35,241 nucleotides of DNA from a virus: the IMG/VR virus record IMGVR_UViG_3300037296_000329, positions 1-35,241 of that record, one strand, 5' to 3'. The position numbers and the translations under genes are program-made. Positions 1-8,441 of the stretch are shown here, in pieces. Within the stretch, counting starts at the first letter, position 1, and each line of letters starts with the position of its first letter. Under the pieces are notes generated by a model, which saw only the letters and a list, made by a program, of their open reading frames with translations, ran no database searches and was not told the DNA's origin.

Positions 1-281
1 CGGGCTAACTGACTACCTATAATTTATATTATGTTAAATAGACTATTTTATTATAAACACATGATTAGTGTAAGGGGCTGTTCATTCTTGGAATAATGAT
101 GGGATATGGATTTTCGCCCTCGCGTTTAGCAAACCCGCATTATTACTAGGCTTTGGTGGCCACGAGCGCAAAAACTGCTAAATTTAAATTACGCATGGTT
201 TTAGACGAAACCTGTTCAAACTGACTCATTCCCCAATCATTCCTGCTCATTATACGTTTAGAATTAGATCATTGTTGATCG
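1..281. other. Left flank without a convincing gene; possible host DNA
   Basis: I see no gene of normal size here. The longest item is a minus-strand reading frame of 27 codons at 146-229 starting MSQFEQVSSK, with only a weak ribosome site, so it may be a fragment or chance. The sequence does not read as a continuation of the phage head module to the right. If the phage end lies near 273 (a TGTT start just before the TTTAAA array), this stretch would be bacterial flank. That is inference; the matching right end is outside the window. Confidence 0.35.
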
Positions 282-354
282 TTTAAGTTTATTCAAACGG
301 TCTTTAAACGCCATTTAAACGCTCTTTAAATATTTATAACTGCCAATGTTTAAA
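282..354. repeat. TTTAAA 11-bp periodic array A1
   Basis: Hexamers begin at 282 (TTTAAG), 292 (TTCAAA), 303, 314, 325 and 349 (the last four exact TTTAAA). Successive steps are 10, 11, 11, 11 and 24 bp, so most copies lie on the same face of the helix. The array abuts and slightly overlaps the 3' end of the MuF-like gene. Copies at 303 and 314 are followed by CG. It belongs to a family of six such arrays in the window. Function unknown; binding sites for a DNA-binding protein are the natural inference. Confidence 0.8.
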
Positions 355-1492
355 GTTTTTCAGCTGCTACGATGGTATTAAACTGTGGGCCTAGTTCTAT
401 TGTGACCATGAAACCTTGATACGATAATTTTAGTTGATTACCTATATAAGCAAACGTATTTGGATTTTGAACAGCGTTCATTAGGTTGTGTATTTGCTCA
501 ATGCTAAGTTGCCCAGCTAACAGCTTTTCAATCTGAGAGCTGCTTATTGTAATAGTGCTACTATATATAGGTGCGTTTTTACGTGACAGTTCGTTTAGTA
601 AATTAACAGGCAAGTGCCCTAGCGTAAATTCTTGGCCATCTGGTACTGACTTATTAAGCGCTACCTTTGCTGCTTTTAAATTTACCTGCTTTATATAGTA
701 CTGCTGAGACTTTAAAACCGCTTCGTTAAATTGTGGTACCGCCAATGCTTGTAAATCCTTTGAAAGATTTATTACCGATTTCCCCGCAGAAATATCCGCA
801 CCTAACCATGCTTTGCCCGGATTATAATCCCAACCTAAGTCTATACCAGGTAACTTATTAAGTTCTTCGCCTGTTGATGAGTCTGTTACTTTGAACGACT
901 CCATAAACTTATTAACCGATTCTGGCTTAGTTACTGATAAGCCCATTCGTGCAATATCGCGTGCGTTAAGTGATACAACCTTACACCTACAGTTATAACC
1001 ATTTGGCGGATAATGCGTATCCCAAAACGGATGGTCAACTGGCAGTAAAATGTAATTCCACTTATTGTGATCAGGTCTTACACGACTATCGCCAGCGGTT
1101 AAATATAATAAGTAAGGTCTGCGCTCTTTTAAACGCGCTTGTTGTTGCCAACGGCCAGCCGCCCGCGCGGTATTTTTATTGTTCTGATAGATAACTTTTG
1201 AGCGCCAGCCACGCTTACCATTGTATGACCAACCATGATCAGCGACTATTTTGTCAAAGCGTTTTCTAAAGTCCGATATAGTTTCGCCATCACTAATTGC
1301 AGCATCAACGGCTTTATAAAAGTCATTAAGTATTGTGAGTTCAGTTGCTCCAGCCACAGTAAATGCTTTAGCGTGTATTAAGCCCTGCAAATCTTTATAG
1401 CTTTCGCTGGTAAGCTTAATTTTGTCTTTGAAGTGAGAAATGGCTTCCTTGAATTTAACAAGGTCGCCATATTGTGGAGCTGGTAAAGTCAT
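350..1492 (-). CDS. MuF-like minor head protein
   Basis: This 380-residue protein is a Mu F / SPP1 gp7-type head morphogenesis protein, a minor capsid component at the portal vertex. The family signature is visible around residues 135-172: R-P-D-H near the start, then D-H-P-F-W, PPNGYNCRC and V, with the paired cysteines typical of Phage_Mu_F domains. The region after residue 200 is less conserved. It starts 1 bp after the holin-like gene and is the last gene of the leftward block. Normally the protease and major capsid genes follow MuF; here they are on the opposite strand about 20 kb away. Repeat array A1 begins at its stop codon. Confidence 0.9.
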   Translation of the reverse strand: MTLPAPQYGDLVKFKEAISHFKDKIKLTSESYKDLQGLIHAKAFTVAGATELTILNDFYKAVDAAISDGETISDFRKRFDKIVADHGWSYNGKRGWRSKVIYQNNKNTARAAGRWQQQARLKERRPYLLYLTAGDSRVRPDHNKWNYILLPVDHPFWDTHYPPNGYNCRCKVVSLNARDIARMGLSVTKPESVNKFMESFKVTDSSTGEELNKLPGIDLGWDYNPGKAWLGADISAGKSVINLSKDLQALAVPQFNEAVLKSQQYYIKQVNLKAAKVALNKSVPDGQEFTLGHLPVNLLNELSRKNAPIYSSTITISSSQIEKLLAGQLSIEQIHNLMNAVQNPNTFAYIGNQLKLSYQGFMVTIELGPQFNTIVAAEKL

Positions 1493-1493
1493 T

Positions 1494-2036
1494 TTAGTAC
1501 TCTTTTAGAGACTGTTGAATGTCTTGAATTTCATTTCTACGTGAATTATCACGGCTGTTACCAAAGAAAAAGTTCAAGATTGACGCTATAACTGTGCCTA
1601 AAATAAAGCCCAGTATCGTATCTGCAAAACGTGTTGCAGTATCGGGTATAGTTATAAAGGTAATGCAACCTATGTATACCACAGTAGAAAACGACCAAAA
1701 CCACGCGTAATAATAAATAAAACGTTTCGAAAACTTATCATCTTGGTTTAATGCCTGAATTTGCATGGTGCGAGCACTTTGGGTATTTTTAAACGCTAAA
1801 TCATCAAGCTCTTTTTCACGGTTTAAAATGGTTTGCCTTAACTCTTGCTGCAAAGCACTTGATTGCTGAACAAGATTTAATGCTTGCTCAGGTGTGCCAC
1901 CATTGGTAAGGGTTTGTGCCATATCAACCACTTTAGACGCAACCTTTGCGCCATTGTCGCCCCCTATCCAACTGCCAATTTTTTTATCCAGGCCTGTGAG
2001 TTTTGCAAGGCCAAGTGCTATTGTTACTGGGTCCAT
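1494..2036 (-). CDS. Holin-like membrane protein (GTA_holin_3TM type)
   Basis: The 180-residue protein has a short N-terminal hydrophobic/amphipathic stretch, a charged middle with a helical Q/E-rich segment (residues 55-95), then two clear membrane segments at about 106-130 (aromatic-rich) and 140-160, and a charged C-terminal tail. This layout fits the three-TM holins of GTA and Mu-like phages, which let endolysin or lysis signals cross the inner membrane. It lies between a hypothetical gene (12-bp overlap) and MuF, about 5 kb from the endolysin, so lysis genes are not all clustered. A different membrane role is possible. Confidence 0.7.
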   Translation of the reverse strand: MDPVTIALGLAKLTGLDKKIGSWIGGDNGAKVASKVVDMAQTLTNGGTPEQALNLVQQSSALQQELRQTILNREKELDDLAFKNTQSARTMQIQALNQDDKFSKRFIYYYAWFWSFSTVVYIGCITFITIPDTATRFADTILGFILGTVIASILNFFFGNSRDNSRRNEIQDIQQSLKEY

Positions 2037-2482
2037 GGTGATACCTTTATATAGTCAGCAAAAGATTTGCCGCCAATTTTAATAAGCTCTAAATTTTCGA
2101 GCTTTTTATATTGGCGAACGAGGCTTTTAGCGGTTGAAAAATCACATACGTGGTATTCATTTTTTTCATATAGCTCTGGCATTTCTTTTTTTGCTCGACG
2201 TTTACCCCATATTTTTTCAGCATTTTTGATTGATTTAGACGTGTATTTGGCGCGGGTTCGTTTACGCCACACATCAGGAATACATGAAGGGCGTTCTTTA
2301 TCTTCAATAAACCAAGCACCCTTAATTACATCGTCTACGTACACAACTAAACTTGTTTTAGACTCAGATACACGGCCACGAGTGACGGTGATTTCAAACT
2401 CATCATATTTGAAAATGACAGAGCCATAAAAGCTTATTAAATGCTTTTCTATCTCCGCCCACTGCTCTTTTGTAATGGCCAT
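2024..2482 (-). CDS. Hypothetical phage protein, 152 aa
   Basis: I do not recognise this family. The protein is basic, with a K/R-rich stretch at about residues 70-100 (WRKRTRAKY, KIWGKRRAKK) and no membrane segment. The N-terminal half is predicted by eye to be beta-rich (ITVTRGRV, SLVVYVDD). It lies between the DUF3164 gene (10-bp gap) and the holin-like gene (12-bp overlap), so it is co-transcribed with the late block. The basic character would suit nucleic-acid binding, but that is only a guess. Confidence 0.7.
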   Translation of the reverse strand: MAITKEQWAEIEKHLISFYGSVIFKYDEFEITVTRGRVSESKTSLVVYVDDVIKGAWFIEDKERPSCIPDVWRKRTRAKYTSKSIKNAEKIWGKRRAKKEMPELYEKNEYHVCDFSTAKSLVRQYKKLENLELIKIGGKSFADYIKVSPWTQ

Positions 2483-2492
2483 AAGCGCCCCG

Positions 2493-3110
2493 CTACAGTT
2501 TTGCTATATCAAGTGAAATAGGTTGCTCAATGCCTTTATCGTCTTGTTTGTAAAAACGTATAAAGCGGCATGAATCGACAACACCAACCGACTCGGCAAT
2601 AATATTCATTGCCTTAGTCCACTTTCCAGAATCGTCAGATATTTCGAGTTTACGCAAGCCTAAAATACGCTGTGGATTAAGTGAGCCTTGCTTATCGGTA
2701 TTAAATACATTGCTAACAATAGCGCGAATATTTTGATTTCCGCCTTCAGTCCATTCGTCCAGGCATTGATCAATTAACTGCTTAGCAAGCGCTAATTCAG
2801 GGCCCAACTCAATACGTTCTTGTGTTTGAAGGGTTACTTTTAACTGGCTATCAAAGGTGCGCAGAGTCACATTGCCTTTTTTACCGCCAAGGTTTACGCC
2901 ATGTTCTTGCGCTAATAGCTCAATAAAGTCGTCGGCTTCAGCCATTAAAGCGAGCTTAAACTCGGCCAATTGGGTTTGCATATCTTCAGCGCACTTAATG
3001 GCTTTTTTTACAAACTCGTCTTTAATTAAATCAGTTGCTTTTACATTGGCAACAGCGACTAAATTGCCTTTGCCATCTTTTAAATAACCTTCAGGTACTT
3101 CATTCATCAT
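2493..3110 (-). CDS. DUF3164 family protein
   Basis: The 205-residue sequence matches the DUF3164 family of Mu-like phages: an N-terminal PEGYLKDGKGNLV motif, a helical D-E-F-V-K segment, the GGKKGNVTL(R)TFD strand motif around residues 76-89, and a C-terminal RFYKQD...I strand. Its function is not established. In Mu-like phages it usually lies in the early region near the transposase; here it sits in the late head operon between the portal gene (11-bp overlap) and a hypothetical gene. The start ATG at 3110 is preceded by GGAG at good spacing. Confidence 0.85.
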   Translation of the reverse strand: MMNEVPEGYLKDGKGNLVAVANVKATDLIKDEFVKKAIKCAEDMQTQLAEFKLALMAEADDFIELLAQEHGVNLGGKKGNVTLRTFDSQLKVTLQTQERIELGPELALAKQLIDQCLDEWTEGGNQNIRAIVSNVFNTDKQGSLNPQRILGLRKLEISDDSGKWTKAMNIIAESVGVVDSCRFIRFYKQDDKGIEQPISLDIAKL

Positions 3111-4602
3111 CTATCTCCACAGTTTTAGAATTAGCCTCATTCATACCCGCCATATACTCGTACTCCATTGCTGTTTGGGCTACTTGGGCCAAAGCAGTGG
3201 TTGAAATATCGGGAAATTGTGAGGTGATTTTTTGTTTAAGTTCGTCCAGGTCTTTAGATGCCTGAGCAAAATGAAAAAGCTTTTTAATGGTGTCGTCGGT
3301 AGCGTGATCAAACACATCAAATTCGTCAGTTAGCTCAACGTTGTTACTTAATGCTTTAGCAAACTCAGACTTAGCTGCCGTAGCAATGCCTTTACCTTCT
3401 TCGGGAATGTCTAAAATAGCTTCGTTGTCATTCGGTTTTGGTATGCCAAGTTCGTTGTAAGCCCAATCAACACCAATAGGCACAAGGCGTGCCGATTCGC
3501 GCACGCGTGTTACCGTTTCGCTGTTTATTTCGCGTTTATCTTTAAAAATAAATTTCGGGGGTTCGCCACCATCAAAATTTACTGTGTGCAGAGCATTGGT
3601 TATTTGATTACGAAAAGACGCTACAAGTGCCCTGTCTGATCGTTGATTATCGCCCGCACGTTTCGCGTGAGTTTCGCTGGCAGCACGTGCGCCACCGCCT
3701 TTTTGTTCAGTGGCTAATGTTTGGCTAGTGAGTGCTTTACTTATTTCGGCATTACAAAAGTTAACTAAGCGCTCAGGAACTGGCTCGCCCGATAATTTGC
3801 TTTCTATTATTTCAATTGTTGTATCATCAGGAATAGCAGCAATACCGTCTTGCACTAGTTTGGCAAGGCCATTTAATAAGTTGTCTATGTCTTTATCTTG
3901 TGAGCCAACCGGGTATTTACCCACCGGAAAAGGAATACCAAAACGCTCACACAGCTGTACAAAAAACTTAAAACCACCGTGTTTAAAGGTCCATGGCCAA
4001 AAGCAGCTGCTAAGTAATGCAATGCCATATGGGTTTTCGGCGCTTGGCATATGGCGAACACACGACCAACGACGGTGATCAACTAATTCGCCCTGTGGGC
4101 TTTCGCTGGTTTTTACCATCAGCTCACTATCGCTACTAAACGCAAAGCGACTATTGCGCCAGGTTTCTACATATTCGGGTTGCCAGTTGCCATTATGTTT
4201 TATGTATTTGCCCAAGTGGGTAACACTAAAACCGTTTAAAATAGCGCTGTAGTTGTGCCAATCCATATCGGCCCACTCGGTGTGGTGACACGGCTTTTTA
4301 GCAAAAAATGCCTTAGCAAGTTCATAGCTTTTTAAGCTTGCGGCATCGTCGCCACCTGGTACTAGCTCGGTATTAAAGCTAAATAAACCACTACGCAAAG
4401 AGCGCAGCTCACCAATTACATGCGCATCGCGCGAAATTTCTTCGTAAATAGCCGTGTTTTTACCTGCACGGCGTAAAATAGGGTCTGGATTAGGCAGCTC
4501 AGTAATAAGCGAGGTAAGGCTTGGATCTAATCGGTTTTGATCAAACATACGATTAAGTGCAGCGTATGCTTTAGATGTTATACGTGGCTTGCTTTTAAAC
4601 AT
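3100..4602 (-). CDS. DUF935 portal protein (Mu gp29-like)
   Basis: At 500 residues this has the length and features of the DUF935 (Mu gp29) portal family: an N-terminal basic segment with ITSKAYAALNRMF, the conserved RRAGK...YEEISRDAHVIGELRSLR region at about 43-70, a WKF-type HHTEWADMDWHNY core, and FKHGGFKFFVQLCERFGIPFPVGKYP at about 208-235. Portals form the dodecameric ring through which DNA is packaged. It overlaps the large terminase by 8 bp on one side and DUF3164 by 11 bp on the other. The C-terminal 100 residues are acidic and helical, probably the crown. Confidence 0.92.
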   Translation of the reverse strand: MFKSKPRITSKAYAALNRMFDQNRLDPSLTSLITELPNPDPILRRAGKNTAIYEEISRDAHVIGELRSLRSGLFSFNTELVPGGDDAASLKSYELAKAFFAKKPCHHTEWADMDWHNYSAILNGFSVTHLGKYIKHNGNWQPEYVETWRNSRFAFSSDSELMVKTSESPQGELVDHRRWSCVRHMPSAENPYGIALLSSCFWPWTFKHGGFKFFVQLCERFGIPFPVGKYPVGSQDKDIDNLLNGLAKLVQDGIAAIPDDTTIEIIESKLSGEPVPERLVNFCNAEISKALTSQTLATEQKGGGARAASETHAKRAGDNQRSDRALVASFRNQITNALHTVNFDGGEPPKFIFKDKREINSETVTRVRESARLVPIGVDWAYNELGIPKPNDNEAILDIPEEGKGIATAAKSEFAKALSNNVELTDEFDVFDHATDDTIKKLFHFAQASKDLDELKQKITSQFPDISTTALAQVAQTAMEYEYMAGMNEANSKTVEIDDE

Positions 4603-6334
4603 AATAGCCTCTTATTTGTTTAGTTACTTTGCGGCTACTTACACGCGGAATACCGCCTGCACCAGTGCTCGACACCATCCATAAAATGGCAAGTGCACAG
4701 CTTAAATCGTAGTGATGCGTGGTTTGTTTTTCGGGCCAGTTTTCTAGCTCGTCGAGCAGTAAACGGCACCGCGTATGAAACGCAATTTGAGCTGGTGTAT
4801 TGGTTACATAAGTTTCAAGTGAGCCTATGCGTTCTTCTGCAGGTATAGTTGCAGTAACTCCACGCAGTGGCAGTGCAATGCCTTGCTCTAACCCCGTTTT
4901 AATAAACTGGCTGCGCATAAAATCAAACGCGTTATTGTTTTCAAAACCCCACACACGGCAGTTATATTCTTTTTGCGCACGTATTAAATCGTTAAGCAAA
5001 CGGCTAGTACCACGTACTTTGCGGCTTTCGTATTCAACGTGCAGCTTTTGTAAATCTTGAGAATAAAATCCCACTAATATAGCGCTGGGGTCGGCTTTTT
5101 CGGTTTTACCCATACTTGGATCACATGCACCATAAGGTACCCACTCGTTTAAGCGATCTACCCAAAAATCGAATTGGTAAAAAATAGACTCTTCATCGCT
5201 TTTGGCAATGCCTTGCATTTCACGGTTAAATTCGCGTTTATTAGCTGCCCACATGCACATTAAATCGTAAAGCGTTCGCACACTTGGCCAGCTGGTTTTA
5301 GCGCCCTTAAGCATTTGCTTTTTATTTTTTAGCCAAAACTTAAACGACGGTTTAGCCTCGGTTGAAACGGCTTCGCCTTTGGCGGCAGCGCGTTTTTCAA
5401 AGCGCTTATCGTCGTGCACCATTAAATCGCGACATTGTTCCCATAAATCCATGCGTTCAGGCATTTGCTTAATGGCTTTAAAGCGGTGAACAATATGGCC
5501 AGGTGCTTCTTCGGCGCGGCTTATTGGGTCGTCATTATTTAAAACCGTATTAACACCTAAAAACTTAACGCTGCCATCAGGCGGGCCTAGGTATTGCACC
5601 GCGGCTTCTAAAAAGCGCCAACGGTTATCGCGCTCAGTCGGCGATTTAGCTTCAGCATCGGTAATAATGTCATCAGAGAGTAGTAACTTAGGGCGACTAG
5701 CTCCGTGGAACGTACCGCGAACTGACTGCTCAGCACCCCGGCTTTCAAAGCGCACACCTTGAGCTGTTACAAACTCACCTAATTTCCACACAGGTGATGC
5801 TGTGCACACCTCGGGAAAGTCCAGCGCCAAGTTATTATTGTTAAGCAGTTCGGTTTTAACTACCTCTAACGTTTTGGTTGGCATTTTGGTTTCTGCGCCA
5901 AACAAAATAACAAAGTCGATAAACTGCTCAAGCTTTGCAAGACCTAGCTCTTGGCATACGTCAGGGTCTTGTAATAGCGCTAATACCGCTACATACACAG
6001 GGGCTATTTTTACACCAAGGGTACTTTTACCCTCACCACGTGGGGCAACAAACCAGTTTTTCCAACCGTTTTTAAGTTTAAGTGCTTCGGGGAACCACTT
6101 CATAAAATAGCTTTGAAATTCAGACGCATTTTGGTCGTCATCAAGCCACATATGATGCGGAAAGTAGGTGTATACAAAAAACTCAAAATCGCCACCAAGT
6201 ACGCGTTTACGGCGCTGTTTAATGGCGGCTGGGCTTGGATCTATATTGCGCTCTTTTGCTTCAATATCGCGGCGCAGAGAACCGGTTATTTGCTCTATTT
6301 CAGCTAAAAATTCACGTGAGTTCATATCGGCCAT
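4595..6334 (-). CDS. Terminase large subunit (Mu gp28-like)
   Basis: This 579-residue protein is the packaging motor ATPase/nuclease. The Walker A-like motif is PRGEGKST at residues 98-105 and a Walker B-like LLLSDD is at 217-222. The C-terminal RNase H-like nuclease begins with the acidic strand GACDPSMGK (D405) and continues with VWGFENNN (E465) and a C-terminal acidic segment near DLSCALAILW. It begins by a TAATG overlap with the small subunit and overlaps the portal gene by 8 bp. Length is normal for the gp28 family. It cuts and translocates DNA from the integrated copy, so some host flank is expected to be packaged. Confidence 0.95.
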   Translation of the reverse strand: MADMNSREFLAEIEQITGSLRRDIEAKERNIDPSPAAIKQRRKRVLGGDFEFFVYTYFPHHMWLDDDQNASEFQSYFMKWFPEALKLKNGWKNWFVAPRGEGKSTLGVKIAPVYVAVLALLQDPDVCQELGLAKLEQFIDFVILFGAETKMPTKTLEVVKTELLNNNNLALDFPEVCTASPVWKLGEFVTAQGVRFESRGAEQSVRGTFHGASRPKLLLSDDIITDAEAKSPTERDNRWRFLEAAVQYLGPPDGSVKFLGVNTVLNNDDPISRAEEAPGHIVHRFKAIKQMPERMDLWEQCRDLMVHDDKRFEKRAAAKGEAVSTEAKPSFKFWLKNKKQMLKGAKTSWPSVRTLYDLMCMWAANKREFNREMQGIAKSDEESIFYQFDFWVDRLNEWVPYGACDPSMGKTEKADPSAILVGFYSQDLQKLHVEYESRKVRGTSRLLNDLIRAQKEYNCRVWGFENNNAFDFMRSQFIKTGLEQGIALPLRGVTATIPAEERIGSLETYVTNTPAQIAFHTRCRLLLDELENWPEKQTTHHYDLSCALAILWMVSSTGAGGIPRVSSRKVTKQIRGYYV

Positions 6335-6840
6335 TAGTCGTCTAACTCCTTATCGAGCCGTGGACCAAACGCCGTGAGTATTTCAACAAACTCAGGAGCA
6401 AACTCTGGGTATTTGGTTGATACAAACTTAGCCAAAATTTTAAGTACCTCGGTTGCAATAGTGCGTTTTTCAAGGCGTTTATTACCGCCCGACACTTTCA
6501 TTACTTTGCTCATCATGTCGGTTAGTGAGCTTAAAACCTTGGTGCGTTGTTCAAGTGGTAACGCAGCGCCTTCAGCTGACTTTAAAAGCTCAAAGGTTTC
6601 GTTTACTTGAATAGTAAACTCTTCAATAAAGTCGGTAGTAAACTCCCCTGCAGTGCCTTCACTTCGTCGGCTTGCTGCGCGGGCTAAATCCCAATCGTCG
6701 CCATTGTCTTTGGCTTCCATTTTCCAGCGTCGTGCGGTGCCATCGGCCACGCTGTGTTTAATACCCGCAACACTCAGTGCTAGTAGCTCGGTTACATAGC
6801 TGTGGCGTACTGCGTTTTTTTTCTCTGCGGGGTGTGCCAT
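6334..6840 (-). CDS. Terminase small subunit (DUF1804 family)
   Basis: The 168-residue sequence has the DUF1804 pattern: MAHP start, a helix-turn-helix at about residues 14-40 with DGTARRWK, then GDDWDLARAA. The rest is helical. DUF1804 proteins occupy the small-terminase slot in B3/D3112-type Mu-like phages and recognise the packaging start at the phage end. It is joined by TAATG overlaps to the coiled-coil gene upstream and to the large terminase downstream, showing translational coupling. This family, rather than the DUF3486 seen in Mu itself, is one reason for the B3-like assignment. Confidence 0.9.
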   Translation of the reverse strand: MAHPAEKKNAVRHSYVTELLALSVAGIKHSVADGTARRWKMEAKDNGDDWDLARAASRRSEGTAGEFTTDFIEEFTIQVNETFELLKSAEGAALPLEQRTKVLSSLTDMMSKVMKVSGGNKRLEKRTIATEVLKILAKFVSTKYPEFAPEFVEILTAFGPRLDKELDD

Positions 6841-7178
6841 TAGTTCATCAATCCATTTTTTACGGCGTAGGCGATTAACGTTACCGCCAAACCCGCAGAC
6901 CCACCCATAGCAGCTACTTTAAGCCGCTGGTTAGTAAGTTTCTCTTCAACACTTTTTAAGCGCTCATCGTGTTTATTAATGGCGGTAACTTGGCGCTTTT
7001 CGCTTTCTTTTATATCGGTTTTTAATGCGTCGGTGACTACTTTTTGGCGTGCTTCGCTTTTTTCGATACTATGATGAATGTCGGCTTTTATCTCAGCAAC
7101 ACTGGTTAAAATGGCCTCTTGGCTTGCTTTAATAGAGCCAATAGATTCAAAAAGTAGGTTTTCTTGTTCTGGGGTCAT
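6840..7178 (-). CDS. Coiled-coil protein with C-terminal membrane anchor
   Basis: The 112-residue protein beginning MTPEQENLLF is a long heptad-rich helix (residues 5-85, rich in E, K, A and I) followed by one hydrophobic segment near the C-terminus (VAAMGGSAGLAVTLIAYAV). This resembles XhlA-like accessory lysis or cell-surface proteins. The start at 7178 is chosen because AAGGAT lies just upstream; a longer reading into the endolysin gene, up to 7238, is open but would overlap it by 50 bp without a better ribosome site. It follows the endolysin directly, which supports a lysis role. Confidence 0.75.
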   Translation of the reverse strand: MTPEQENLLFESIGSIKASQEAILTSVAEIKADIHHSIEKSEARQKVVTDALKTDIKESEKRQVTAINKHDERLKSVEEKLTNQRLKVAAMGGSAGLAVTLIAYAVKNGLMN

Positions 7179-7188
7179 TGGCCAATCC

Positions 7189-7632
7189 TTACGGGTTAAA
7201 TACTTTAATGCCCGTCCACATAGGCGTGCGTACATCAAAATGAAACCAACTTACTAAACCTTCAATGGCGGTAATGTCTGGAAACTCTTCAGGGTGGGCT
7301 AATACGTAATCACGTACTTGTTGGGCGGTATGATTTTTAAAGCTGCAGTCAAACCCTTTGCCAAGTTTGTGCTGGCTGCGCTTAGCACCATCGGTGCAAT
7401 CAAGTGGACGATAACCACGGTATTGATTAGCGCCGCCCCAATACCAGTTGTTTACAGTGCATGGGCCAAACTTTTCACGTAGTTTTTGCAACATGCGCAG
7501 CGCACGAGCATCAAAGCAATTGATTAAAAATAGAGGTGAATCTTTAAATAGTTCAAATGTTGCTTTAGGTACCAGTTCTTGAAATATAAAGCTGGGTGCT
7601 AAAGGAACCGCCACACGTTGTTTAAGTGCCAT
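7189..7632 (-). CDS. Endolysin, M15-type peptidase
   Basis: A 147-residue zinc peptidase of the VanY/M15 type that would cut the peptide stems of peptidoglycan. The motif SQHKLGKGFDC gives zinc ligands H88 and D95 (SxHxxGxxxD pattern) and WFHFDVR supplies H131. There is no signal peptide, so release needs a holin. It overlaps the preceding 84-residue gene by 11 bp. Length is normal for single-domain phage M15 endolysins. The same family also contains non-lytic D-Ala-D-Ala peptidases, but the phage location makes lysis the likely role. Confidence 0.9.
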   Translation of the reverse strand: MALKQRVAVPLAPSFIFQELVPKATFELFKDSPLFLINCFDARALRMLQKLREKFGPCTVNNWYWGGANQYRGYRPLDCTDGAKRSQHKLGKGFDCSFKNHTAQQVRDYVLAHPEEFPDITAIEGLVSWFHFDVRTPMWTGIKVFNP

Positions 7633-7876
7633 GCTGTTTAGTCCTTGTGATTTTAGTTAAACGTTGTTTAGTTAGGACATAACAGGCAGGTAAGCGCGTA
7701 TTGCGAAGTGGTTTTTTAGCCGCAGGGTTAAGCAGCTGTTTAACACGGGCACGCAATGCTGGCAGGTCTTGCAGCGGGCAACGACGCGAAATAGCGATTT
7801 GCTCGGCTTTAGAACTGGCTTTAATTATTTGCTGAGCTAAATGCTCAATAATTGGGATATGCACTGTATTTGTCAT
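7622..7876 (-). CDS. Hypothetical protein, 84 aa, first gene of the late leftward operon
   Basis: I do not recognise a family. The N-terminal half is helical (HIPIIEHLAQQIIKASSKAEQIAISR) and the C-terminal third is strongly basic (KKPLRNTR, TKQRLTKITRTK). It has no membrane segment. It overlaps the endolysin gene by 11 bp and is the first gene after the 149-bp intergenic region holding a hairpin and repeat array A2, so the late leftward promoter is probably just upstream of it. Confidence 0.65.
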   Translation of the reverse strand: MTNTVHIPIIEHLAQQIIKASSKAEQIAISRRCPLQDLPALRARVKQLLNPAAKKPLRNTRLPACYVLTKQRLTKITRTKQHGT

Positions 7877-7935
7877 ACAGTAAGTAAATCAATTTAGGGG
7901 GAAATAAACCGCTGTAAAGTTGTTTTCAGCTAGGC

Positions 7936-7956
7936 GCTGTAGAGGTGTTATATTAG
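7936..7956 (-). promoter_or_regulatory. Possible late leftward promoter (-10 region)
   Basis: On the minus strand, TAATAT lies in this stretch upstream of the first late gene, with no good -35 hexamer at normal distance. Mu late and middle promoters need the Mor/C activators and lack a consensus -35, so this fits an activator-dependent promoter. The exact -10 and start site are uncertain. Confidence 0.3.
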
Positions 7957-7965
7957 GTTAAAGCA

Positions 7966-8000
7966 AATTGGCTTATGATTACAAGAGCCACAAGCCAATT
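7966..8000. other. Hairpin between the middle and late leftward genes
   Basis: AATTGGCTT at 7966-7974 is the perfect reverse complement of AAGCCAATT at 7992-8000, giving a 9-bp stem with a 17-nt loop. It lies just beyond the stop of the 74-residue gene, next to array A2. There is no strong T-tract on the minus strand, so it could be a weak terminator, a processing site or a dyad operator for the late promoter. Confidence 0.5.
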
Positions 8001-8002
8001 AG

Positions 8003-8041
8003 TTTAAATAAGATTTAAACAGGGTTTAAAGTAGTGTTAAA
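8003..8041. repeat. TTTAAA 11-bp periodic array A2
   Basis: Exact TTTAAA begins at 8003, 8014 and 8025, and a one-mismatch copy GTTAAA at 8036: four units with steps of exactly 11 bp. It covers the stop codon of the 74-residue gene and the start of the gap before the late operon. Same unit and period as arrays A1 and A3 to A6. Confidence 0.8.
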
Positions 8042-8250
8042 AGTTCGTTTAGCAGGTCGTTTACTTGGCGATCTGTAAGCGTGCCTTCTTCCAGTGCACC
8101 TTCAATTAATTGTCTCGCATCATCGTTTAATGCCATTTGGTTGTTAAAACATACACGGCGCAGACTACCGCCATTAATGTTCATGCCAGCGGTGACTTGA
8201 GGTGCCTCGCCTTCAAATTTAACTACGTAAGTTTGGTATTCAGATGTCAT
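8026..8250 (-). CDS. Hypothetical protein, 74 aa
   Basis: I do not recognise this protein. It starts with a beta-like segment (YQTYVVKFEG) and ends with an acidic helix (DRQVNDLLNELLTLL). Stop and start overlap by one base with the 63-residue gene upstream, so it is translated in the same operon. It is the last gene before the gap holding array A2, whose third repeat covers its stop codon. Confidence 0.65.
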   Translation of the reverse strand: MTSEYQTYVVKFEGEAPQVTAGMNINGGSLRRVCFNNQMALNDDARQLIEGALEEGTLTDRQVNDLLNELLTLL

Positions 8251-8441
8251 TATTTACCCTTGATTTCTTTATATGCTTCGCGGTATTCGTCCATCATGCC
8301 TGTTGTATCTAGGCCAAATAACTTGCGTTGGTTTATATACCGGTTAAACAAATTTAAACTGTGTTCGTACTGCCACGGCTTCGGCTTAGCGCCGCCGCTA
8401 AGCTGTAAAGCCGTGAGCAATACAAAGTTATTGTTTTGCAT
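8250..8441 (-). CDS. Hypothetical protein, 63 aa
   Basis: Unrecognised small protein with a KPKPWQYEHSLNLFNRYINQRKLFGLDTTGMMDEYREAYKEI-type helical core and no membrane segment or cysteines. It overlaps the zinc-ribbon gene upstream by 14 bp and touches the next gene, so it belongs to the middle operon that follows the Mor gene. Its position suggests a middle-gene accessory role only. Confidence 0.6.
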   Translation of the reverse strand: MQNNNFVLLTALQLSGGAKPKPWQYEHSLNLFNRYINQRKLFGLDTTGMMDEYREAYKEIKGK

